Source of the DNA: Uloborus plumipes
Lineage: Eukaryota; Arthropoda; Arachnida; Araneae; Uloboridae
DNA: 64,000 nt
Assembly: GCA_038373865.1 (NCBI GenBank)
Contig: JAXGGA010004701.1
Span: 21,379-85,378, forward strand
Direction: 5' to 3'
Both the position numbers and the translations under genes were made by a program. A model generated the notes under the pieces. The model saw only the letters and a list, made by a program, of their open reading frames with translations. It searched no databases and had not been told where the DNA came from. Below are positions 57,158 through 64,000 of this stretch, piece after piece; within the stretch, counting starts at the first letter, position 1, and the number at the start of each line of letters is the position of its first letter.

Positions 57158-60100
57158 TGTAGCTGCATCTGGAACTTCTCGTCCATCCATCAAACTGGCT
57201 ACGTTTGACGGGAAGACCTCGTGGAATATTTACAAGAAGCAGTTCCTCATCGTTGCAGAAGCAAATTCCTGGGACTCTTCCACGAAAGCCTGTCAACTTG
57301 CAGCCTCGCTGAGAGGGGATGCAGCTGATATACTACAGACCTTCCCAGAGGACAAGCACCATGACTTCGAAGCCTTATCATCGGCCTTGGAGCTTCGCTT
57401 TGGCGAATTCTGCCAAAAAGAATTCAGCCAACTTCAGCTCAAATCCCGACTCCAGAGGGCTGGGGAGACTTTGCAAGTTTTTGCAGCAGACGTTGAGAGG
57501 CTTTCCCATCTAGCCTTCTCGGACTGTCCTTCGGGTGTTCGCGATAACCTGGCCCTGAACTACTTCATAGACGGAGTGCGAAATCCAGAAATTCAGACGG
57601 CTCTCCGGATGGCGGACATTAAAGATCTTAAATCCGGTCTGGTCTACGCAATGAAGTTCGAGGCTGCACAGCAAATGTCCCGCAAGGATCGCCATTCGAC
57701 CAGGGGCGTGGAAGTGAGTGCCCAAGATTCGAACTCAACTCGTCTCTCGGACATTGAGCGACAAATCAAAGAGATGTCGGGGACCCTGAAGAAGATTGCG
57801 GCTCGCAAAGACCAAGGTAGACAAACACTGAAGTGCTGGAAATGTGGCGGTGAGGGCCACGTACGAAGGAATTGCGAAGCTCGCCAAGAAAAGAAGACGT
57901 CTCCCAAAGTTTTCCAGATTTCCCCAAGAAGTGGCGGCTGCAACGGACTCTTCATTTACGCTTATGTGAATGGGTTTCCCTGCGAAATGATTGTGGACAC
58001 AGGAGCCAACGTTACCATCATTAGGCCTGATGTGGCTCGTCAATTTGGACTCAAGATCTTATGGACGCCGCCCTGCGTTACTCTCCAAACTGTGACAGGT
58101 GACAAAATCGAGATTGAAGGAAAAGTGAACTTAGAAATAATGTTCGGGAGCGCCACTTACCATCACACGGCATTCGTCGCTGACATTACAGATCCCTTCA
58201 TTCTCGGACTGGACTTTTTGAGAAAATTTGATTTTTCTATCGACTTTAAAAATAATGAGCTGCACTCGATGAGGGAAGACATAGCAATTTTCAATGCTGA
58301 AAATAACTTAAAATCCGCTCATCAAATAATAGCCCAAACAGATTTATTGATTCCCTCTAGATCAGAAGTACTAATACCTGGCTCCATCAAAGAAAACAAC
58401 AGCTTTAAATTCGGCCTAATTGAATATCCTAACCAGAGTAATAGCCCAAAAGGAGTACTAGTGGCATCTACGCTTGTGGACCTTTCAAGGAATGCAGTTC
58501 CTGTGAGAATCGCCAATGTAAGTGAAAGACCGAGGAATATCAAGAAAGGAGAAGTGTTGGCAACTTGTACTCCCGTAAACTGCATCATCAGAAGAATTGA
58601 TTCCTCCGAGACTATGTCTTCCGAATCCTTGACTTCGAAATTAATTGGGAGTGCACCATTATCGAAGGATCAAAGGTACGCTGCGGAAAAATTGGTGGAC
58701 AACTTCAAGCAGGTGTTTTCATCTACATCCGAAGACGTTGGTCGCACGAGTTTAACGCAGCATAGGATCGACACTGGAGATCATCCCCCTATCAAGCAGC
58801 ATCCAAGACGACTACCGTTCGCCAAGAAGGAAGAGGTTGAGATCCTCTTGAAAGAGATGCAGGAGAATGACGTCATCGAACCCTCATCCAGTCCTCCCCC
58901 TATCGTCTTGGTCCGAAAGAAAGACGGCTCCACCAGATTTTGTGTTGATTACCGAAGCCTGAATGACATCACCAAGAAGGACAGTTACCCTCTTCCACGG
59001 ATCGATGACACTCTGGACACCCTTTCCGGACACAAGTGGTTTTCGACCCTGGATTTGAAGAGCGGCTACTGGCAGGTGGAGATACACCCCGACGACCGAG
59101 AGAAGACGGCGTTTACAACCGGACAAGGCTTGTGGCAGTTTAAAGTGATGCCCTTCGGCCTCTGCAATGCACCAGCCACGTTCGAGCGTCTTATGGAATC
59201 AGTGTTAAGAGGACTCTCTTATGAATCCTGTCTTGTCTACTTGGACGACATCATCATCATAGGAAGCAGTTTTGAGGAACATTTGGCTAATCTTAGGAAG
59301 GTGCTGCAAAAGCTTAAGGAAGCCAACCTGAAGTTAAGCCCCAACAAATGTAATTTGTTCCGTCGGGAAGTGAACTACCTTGGTCACATTATCTCTTCTG
59401 ATGGTGTGCGAACAGATCCGGATAAGGTATCCGCAGTCAAGAATTGGAGCCGCCCCGAAAATGTTCATCAGCTGCGAAGTTTCCTGGGGCTCTGCACGTA
59501 CTACAGGAAGTTTGTGAAGAATTTTTCCAACATTGCACGACCTTTGCATAAGCTGATGGAGAGCAAACAGAAATTTGAATGGTCCAAAGAATGCGAGGAT
59601 GCATTTCTACAGCTGAAGGAGGCTTTAACATCAACGCCTATTCTCTCTTATCCTCAGCCTGGAAAATCCTTCATACTTGACACTGATGCGAGCCACGAGA
59701 GCGTTGGAGCTGTTTTATCTCAAGAAATAGACGGTAACGAACATGTCATTGCCTACTGGAGCAAATGCTTATCCAAGTCGGAGCGAAATTATTGTGTCAC
59801 GAGAAAGGAATTGCTTGCCATAGTTAAAGCTGTAGAACATTTCCATCATTACCTCTACGGCCGTAAATTCCTGCTCCGGACTGATCATGCCTCTTTAACT
59901 TGGCTGTTGAATTTCAAGAATCCAGAGGGCCAGGTAGCCAGGTGGATACAGCGGCTCCAGGAATATGACATTGAGATTAAGCACCGAAAAGGTTTGTCAC
60001 ACGGTAATGCTGACGCATTATCAAGACGACCTTGTTCCGAGAACTGCCATTATTGCTTCCGAATTGAGAAACAGTACGGGATGACAATCCCTACTGCCTG

Positions 60101-61445
60101 TCAAGTTACTGCTACTTCATCATCTTCAGATCCTGATCCATGGAGGGACGACCAAGTTAGAAAAGATCAGCTTGAAGACCCAGACCTAAAGCCTATCATA
60201 GAGTTAATGGAAAAGGACAGTCGGCGACCTAGTTGGCAAGACGTTTCTATCTACAGTCCTGCAACGAAAAGATACTGGGCTCTATGGAAATCTCTCCAGT
60301 TGCGAAATGGCGTCCTGCATCGGAAATGGGAATCTGACGATGGCAAAGCATTTAAATGGCAGTTACTCCTTCCCAGATCAAGAATTCCAGACGTTCTAAA
60401 GGAATTGCACAGTAGTCCGACTGGAGGACACTTTGGTATCCTGAAAACCCTCCACAAGGTTCGAGAGCGCTTCTTCTGGAGCAAGGCGAAGGATGACGTG
60501 GAGAAGTGGTGCCATTCTTGCGACGCCTGTACCGCCCGTAAAGGACCGAAGAGAAGAAGCCGCGGGAAACTACATCTTTACAACGTAGGAGCTCCTTTCG
60601 AACGAATCGGGATCGACATTCTTGGTCCTCTACCGAAAACTACTGATGGGAACAAATACATCCTCGTTTCCATTGACTACTTCACCAATTGGCCCAAAGC
60701 ATATTCCATCCCGGATCAAGAAGCTACCACTGTAGCAGAGACTCTAGTCCAGCATTGGATCTCGAGATATGGGACACCTTTGCAGATCCACTCCGATCAG
60801 GGGAGAAACTTCATCTCTGCTGTGTTTAAGGGCCTATGTAAAATCCTCAAAATTGAGAAAACTCGAACGACACCACTACACCCACAATCGGACGGCATGG
60901 TGGAGAGATTTAACAGGACAATCCTTAATAATCTCTCGTTTATGGTCTCCAAAAATCAACAGGATTGGGACAAGAAACTTCCTCTGTTCCTGCTGGCCTA
61001 TCGTAGTGCTGTCCACGAGACCACCGGATATTCCCCATCACAGATGCGCTTCGGCCGAGAGCTTCGGCTACCTTGTGATCTCGTCTTCGGTCTCCCTCCA
61101 GATGCGCCTTCATCGCCTGAGGAATACGTCCAGGATCTCCAGGCCCGGTTGGAGGACGTTCATCACTTCGCACGGGAGCGAATCAACATCGCGACGGAGA
61201 AGATGAAGACCCGATACGACACAAGGTCCACTGGTCATGACTTTCAAGAAGGTGACAAAGTATGGCTATGGAATCCCATCCGACGTAAAGGTCTGTCACC
61301 CAAATTGCAGTCGCATTGGGATGGACCCTACACAGTTCTCCATCGGCTGAACGACGTCGTAGTGAGGATCCAGAAGTCATCACATTCAAAACCTAGGGTT
61401 GTCCATTATGATCGGCTAGCCCCATACTATAGCCATAGTTCGTAA
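57141..61445 (+). CDS. gag-pol: Gag-Pol polyprotein, gag start missing
   Basis: One frame is open from 57141 to the TAA at 61443-61445 without stop or frameshift. The retrotransposon part begins at about 57159; no ATG suits as the native start because the upstream codons read the inverted LTR segment. Residues below count from the leucine codon at 57387. Gag nucleocapsid has one CCHC knuckle (CWKCGGEGHVRRNC, 150-163). Aspartic protease motif DTGA is at 204-207. Reverse transcriptase spans about 500-690 with YLDD at 618-621. RNase H spans about 760-880. Integrase has the H-H-C-C zinc site (H1008, H1015, C1042, C1045) and catalytic D1077, D1137 and E1173, with 35 residues between the last two. 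All catalytic residues are present. No env follows. Base composition is clearly GC-richer than the surroundings. Confidence 0.95.
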   Translation, partial: KQLTDCVAASGTSRPSIKLATFDGKTSWNIYKKQFLIVAEANSWDSSTKACQLAASLRGDAADILQTFPEDKHHDFEALSSALELRFGEFCQKEFSQLQLKSRLQRAGETLQVFAADVERLSHLAFSDCPSGVRDNLALNYFIDGVRNPEIQTALRMADIKDLKSGLVYAMKFEAAQQMSRKDRHSTRGVEVSAQDSNSTRLSDIERQIKEMSGTLKKIAARKDQGRQTLKCWKCGGEGHVRRNCEARQEKKTSPKVFQISPRSGGCNGLFIYAYVNGFPCEMIVDTGANVTIIRPDVARQFGLKILWTPPCVTLQTVTGDKIEIEGKVNLEIMFGSATYHHTAFVADITDPFILGLDFLRKFDFSIDFKNNELHSMREDIAIFNAENNLKSAHQIIAQTDLLIPSRSEVLIPGSIKENNSFKFGLIEYPNQSNSPKGVLVASTLVDLSRNAVPVRIANVSERPRNIKKGEVLATCTPVNCIIRRIDSSETMSSESLTSKLIGSAPLSKDQRYAAEKLVDNFKQVFSSTSEDVGRTSLTQHRIDTGDHPPIKQHPRRLPFAKKEEVEILLKEMQENDVIEPSSSPPPIVLVRKKDGSTRFCVDYRSLNDITKKDSYPLPRIDDTLDTLSGHKWFSTLDLKSGYWQVEIHPDDREKTAFTTGQGLWQFKVMPFGLCNAPATFERLMESVLRGLSYESCLVYLDDIIIIGSSFEEHLANLRKVLQKLKEANLKLSPNKCNLFRREVNYLGHIISSDGVRTDPDKVSAVKNWSRPENVHQLRSFLGLCTYYRKFVKNFSNIARPLHKLMESKQKFEWSKECEDAFLQLKEALTSTPILSYPQPGKSFILDTDASHESVGAVLSQEIDGNEHVIAYWSKCLSKSERNYCVTRKELLAIVKAVEHFHHYLYGRKFLLRTDHASLTWLLNFKNPEGQVARWIQRLQEYDIEIKHRKGLSHGNADALSRRPCSENCHYCFRIEKQYGMTIPTACQVTATSSSSDPDPWRDDQVRKDQLEDPDLKPIIELMEKDSRRPSWQDVSIYSPATKRYWALWKSLQLRNGVLHRKWESDDGKAFKWQLLLPRSRIPDVLKELHSSPTGGHFGILKTLHKVRERFFWSKAKDDVEKWCHSCDACTARKGPKRRSRGKLHLYNVGAPFERIGIDILGPLPKTTDGNKYILVSIDYFTNWPKAYSIPDQEATTVAETLVQHWISRYGTPLQIHSDQGRNFISAVFKGLCKILKIEKTRTTPLHPQSDGMVERFNRTILNNLSFMVSKNQQDWDKKLPLFLLAYRSAVHETTGYSPSQMRFGRELRLPCDLVFGLPPDAPSSPEEYVQDLQARLEDVHHFARERINIATEKMKTRYDTRSTGHDFQEGDKVWLWNPIRRKGLSPKLQSHWDGPYTVLHRLNDVVVRIQKSSHSKPRVVHYDRLAPYYSHSS

Positions 61446-61664
61446 AATAAATCTAAAGCTACCATGGTAACTTGTTTGTAAATTTTGTAAATAACTTTTG
61501 CCTTTAATTGTTTGTAATATTACTTTATCAGAGTTATTATTTCTTTCATGTTCTCATTATTATTGTTTATCATGTTTATGATTGGTCATCATGTAATGTG
61601 TGCATCTGTAAGTTTTCCCTTGCTTCCTTTCTGGGGATTGTACTGCCCGGGACGTGCAGTCCAT
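61446..61664 (+). other. Retrotransposon 3' untranslated region
   Basis: About 220 bp between the pol stop codon and the polypurine tract. No env or accessory frame; the 103-codon frame that starts here runs into the LTR and is spurious. Confidence 0.7.
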
Positions 61665-61677
61665 GGGAAGGGGGCAA
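61665..61677 (+). promoter_or_regulatory. Polypurine tract
   Basis: GGGAAGGGGGCAA lies immediately before the 3' LTR, the expected primer for plus-strand synthesis. Confidence 0.85.
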
Positions 61678-62288
61678 TGTTACAAATCTTGTAAATAGTT
61701 GTTGTTTTTCCTGCCTTGCATCATTTTCATTAGTTTTGGTTTTATCTGACGTCATGTTACAAAAGTATCTGAAGATATCACCTTTATCACTTGTATACCG
61801 GCCCCGTAACACTTTGTAGTTTTTACACTTGCCCTAACTTTAATAAGCGTGAAGACATTTTCGCGTGGTTTTCTTCTTATCACTAGAATTTGTGAATGGA
61901 TTGTTTAAAGTTATGAATGAACAGAATGCTCCTGATTTTTCTAGAATAGTGTCGTAATTTCTTTCCGTGTATAAATAGCCTTGAACACAGTTTTTAGTCA
62001 GTCAGTTAGTTGATTTCATATTTGATGTGGTGACTCGTTTTTTTTCGCTTTGAGCGGATGTTTGTTTTGCTTTTGTAATTGCTTAGTTACTGTTCACGTT
62101 AGATACGTGGTGTTGAGTTACTGTTGAGAGTACAGTGTACTGTTTGCTACCTAATTGCTGGATATTTAGCAATTGTTTCCTGCTCATTTTGTAAATAAGT
62201 GTACATACTTGTAAATAAATTTACAGTTACTTCCTCAAGATTTTAATGCTCATTTAAAGAAAGTTGAAGGTGCTACGGACTCGTTACA
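61678..62288 (+). repeat. 3' long terminal repeat
   Basis: 611 bp, same length and ends as the 5' LTR with about 2% substitutions. About seven of these lie in the R-U5 part, where the 5' LTR and the inverted segment agree with each other. Confidence 0.95.
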
Positions 62289-62474
62289 ATATTTTAACCA
62301 TAAAATCCCGATAAAAGCTACGATAAAACTTTGCGATCGCAGCGCCCCCTGAAGATATTAACCGATTTCTCTCAAATTTTGCACAAAAGCTAACTATCAC
62401 CAAAGACAACTTTTGGCAACTATTAGAAGTTGATCTGAAAAACTTTTTATTTTTCGCCCCACCCTAGTGTACAC

Positions 62475-63230
62475 TGCCTCTTATATGACCTTCTATTGTA
62501 TGACTTCATATTTCGCTAACACAGTCACAAGTAGTATATTTTTTTAATTAATTAAATCTTTTCAGATTTTTTTACAATCAAATGATTCTCAAAATGTAAT
62601 GATTAAATGTTTCTGATATTGCATTCTCACTGCATCTACGTTTCTAAAAATAAGTTCCACAAAAAATAAAGCATTTCGAATCAGATCAAGAAAAGTGAAG
62701 AGTGGGTTTTATTTGACTTACGCAACGGAAGTTTAAGAGTCTTTAAACGAAACTAATTACTCAACATGTGCAGCATAAAAACAGTTGGAAATACAAGTAG
62801 CTTAAAAAAGGTCTATTCGATTAAAGCTAATTGGTACATAATTAATTTGGTCGCCCGATTAGCGGCTCTTAATTCTCATTCGATAAAACTAATTACGTGA
62901 AATAAAAACTTCACTTATGTGGCAGCGATGCAGTTAATTAAATAATTTATTGCCCGTTTTTTAACTTCTTATTTACTTCTTGATTTAATCTGTTTTAGCT
63001 TGAATTAAATGAATAGAACGTTTTTTTTTTTAAGTATGCAAATAAAGAAATTGTGTATGAAATGTAATAAAGTTTTCAAGCAATATTTAATTGCTTGTTC
63101 TAGCTAATGTTTTTCACAGACACAAAAACAAAAAACATTTTTTTTTTTCTTATTAAGTGCAGTCGTTCTGAATAACTTTGAGCAATGCCTGTAAATATTT
63201 GCGCCACTTCAAATTTCTCGACATGTTCGA
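62475..63230. other. AT-rich sequence, nothing identified
   Basis: No gene. TTCGATTAAAGCTAATTGG (62816) and TTCGATAAAACTAATTACG (62878) form a weak internal repeat. Confidence 0.4.
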
Positions 63231-63239
63231 CTTTTATGA

Positions 63240-63440
63240 AATAATAATTGAAGGGCCAGGGGGAAAAAAGATGAAAGTCACTTTTTCGTCGATTTGGAGA
63301 TATTAGCTCTATCTTGGGGTTATGAAGGAGCTCTATCATCTGGTAGAACAACAAGGGGGAAAAAAGATTAGAATCGACTGAAATGTGCATGAAAAGATTC
63401 GGGGTAAGGGGGAAAATAGATGAATGTCACAAGCGCGGTT
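63240..63440. repeat. Three GGGGGAAAAAAGATGAAAGTC motifs
   Basis: GGGGGAAAAAAGATGAAAGT (63258), GGGGGAAAAAAGATTAGAAT (63354) and GGGGGAAAATAGATGAATGT (63408) are spaced about 96 and 54 bp apart, in one orientation, about 250-400 bp upstream of the TATA box at 63598. They may belong to a motif-array transposon like those at 34-49 kb or be upstream elements of the candidate gene. Confidence 0.55.
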
Positions 63441-63597
63441 GGAAGAAAAATTAATGTCAATTTAAATTTACCGGTAGAGGGCAGCTGAGTTGCCGAAACC
63501 TCCTAGCAATCAGCTTATCACTCACTAACTTGTTGAATCGTGCATCGCTAAATTTATATTGTTTTTGTGGCTTATTGTTTTTCCTGAATTGCTGGTG

Positions 63598-63606
63598 TAT
63601 AAAAAG
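63598..63606 (+). promoter_or_regulatory. Candidate TATA box
   Basis: TATAAAAAG sits about 60 bp upstream of the ATG at 63659. Transcription would start near 63628, where the sequence GCATCATAG offers only a weak initiator. Confidence 0.45.
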
Positions 63607-63658
63607 ACAATATTGGGTACCAGCATCATAGATACTCTGGATTCTGCAGCGAGTAGTG

Positions 63659-63960
63659 ATGAAGTGGGGAACAGACGAAACTGATAAAAAGAGGAAACCG
63701 ACTGGGAGAATGAATGAGGTTATGAAGAAACTAAGGCTCTCTTCGCATGAACCAGGGCCTGACTGTAAGTGTTCTCGGCTTAAATGTTTTCAAACTGTAT
63801 CTGAATTTGCAAGGATGAAATTGACAAATGAGTTCAACGAAATTAACTCCTATGACGAACAAAGTTCCTTTCTTTCTGGACTGATTACTGTGCTACCTGT
63901 GCAGAAACGAAAGAGCATGGTAGGCAGTAGTCGCGAAAAAAGGCTTCTTACGCTTTTAGA
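63659..63960 (+). CDS. Candidate first exon, uncharacterised protein
   Basis: The ATG at 63659 opens about 100 codons ending at AGA|GTGAGT (63960/63961), a good splice donor; unspliced, the frame stops at once with TGA. The N-terminus is basic (DKKRKPTGRMN). A cysteine cluster CKC-x4-C, followed by a helical stretch and SFLSGLITVLPVQKR, reminds me of the N-terminal region of arthropod multi-copy uncharacterised proteins linked to DNA transposons with a downstream DDE-type domain, but I cannot confirm this. The TATA box, ATG and donor are in sensible positions, so it may be a true gene or an autonomous transposon that continues beyond the window. Confidence 0.5.
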
Positions 63961-64000
63961 GTGAGTGTCAATGTTGATGGGACCAACAGAGATTTTCTGT

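Larger units (their letters stand above)
56229..62288 (+). mobile_element. Ty3/Gypsy LTR retrotransposon, full length
   Basis: Two 611-bp LTRs (56229-56839 and 61678-62288) begin TGTTACAAATC and end CTCGTTACA. They are flanked by ATAT (56225-56228 and 62289-62292). PBS, a single Gag-Pol frame, polypurine tract and no env-like frame follow in the usual order; domain order protease, RT, RNase H, integrase defines Ty3/Gypsy (Metaviridae). The LTRs differ at about a dozen sites (about 2%), so the insertion is not brand new. The start of gag is missing, replaced by an inverted LTR segment, so this copy is probably defective although its pol frame is intact. Confidence 0.95.
55759..62474. mobile_element. 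hAT-like foldback element, copy 2, host of the Gypsy element
   Basis: The element 55767-62466 has ends TAGGGTGGGGCGAAAAA and complement, flanked by GTGTACAC at 55759-55766 and 62467-62474. Without the retrotransposon and its 4-bp duplication it is 636 bp, matching copy 1. The inverted arms pair over nearly the whole element. The retrotransposon entered the right arm. Non-coding. Confidence 0.88.

Noticed and set aside
57510..61389. Many minus-strand and second-frame ORFs of 60-145 codons inside the retrotransposon
   Set aside because: They are shadows of the long GC-rich Gag-Pol frame and contain no domains.

Overview
The window is AT-rich, intron-scale eukaryotic DNA with no operons, no bacterial-type genes and no recognisable tRNA or rRNA gene. 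Its contents are transposable elements typical of arthropod genomes: mariner/Tc1, pogo/Tigger-like, hAT-like, MULE-like, TTAA-type MITEs, Helitrons, a CR1/Jockey-type LINE tail and a Ty3/Gypsy retrotransposon whose promoter carries a TATA box and an arthropod-type TCAGT initiator. An arthropod, quite possibly an arachnid, fits best, but no single-copy host gene in the window proves it. Very few open frames are real. Most short frames are chance readings of repeats.

Layout. 1-0.9 kb: a GC-richer island of unknown nature. 1.0-3.2 kb: an internally deleted mariner-like element hosting a 1608-bp terminal-inverted-repeat element. 3.6-4.8 kb: a non-autonomous Helitron. 5.4-13.6 kb: tandem and foldback repeats plus two nested pogo/Tigger-like MITEs. 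13.8-16.8 kb: a Tc1-like element with a nearly whole transposase, split by a second, almost identical copy of the 1608-bp element. 17.7-24.6 kb: foldback and MULE-like elements. 27.6 kb: LINE tail. 28.4-33.0 kb: a nested stack (TTAA MITE containing a hAT-like element, which contains a Helitron, which contains another TTAA MITE; and beside it a Helitron-like insertion carrying a 168-bp palindrome). 34.8-49.5 kb: several elements each filled with its own short repeated motif. 55.8-62.5 kb: a hAT-like element split by a full-length Gypsy retrotransposon. 63.6 kb to the end: a TATA box followed by a candidate first exon that leaves the window.

How the parts relate. Repeated families inside the window act as empty-site controls for each other. 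The TTAA MITE at 19.25-20.6 kb lacks the two insertions present in its sister at 28.4-33.0 kb, and the sister lacks the MULE-like insertion of the first. This fixes insertion boundaries and target-site duplications directly from sequence. The order of insertion follows from nesting. The youngest visible events appear to be the two 1608-bp elements (almost identical, each with an intact 9-bp duplication).

Most notable points: (1) the paired 1608-bp elements, each inserted in a mariner/Tc1-type transposon and each carrying an outward-facing ATG; (2) a 298-bp inverted copy of the Gypsy R-U5-primer-binding segment, bounded at the predicted transcription start and the primer-binding site, replacing the start of gag; (3) a set of non-autonomous elements built around family-specific interspersed motifs.
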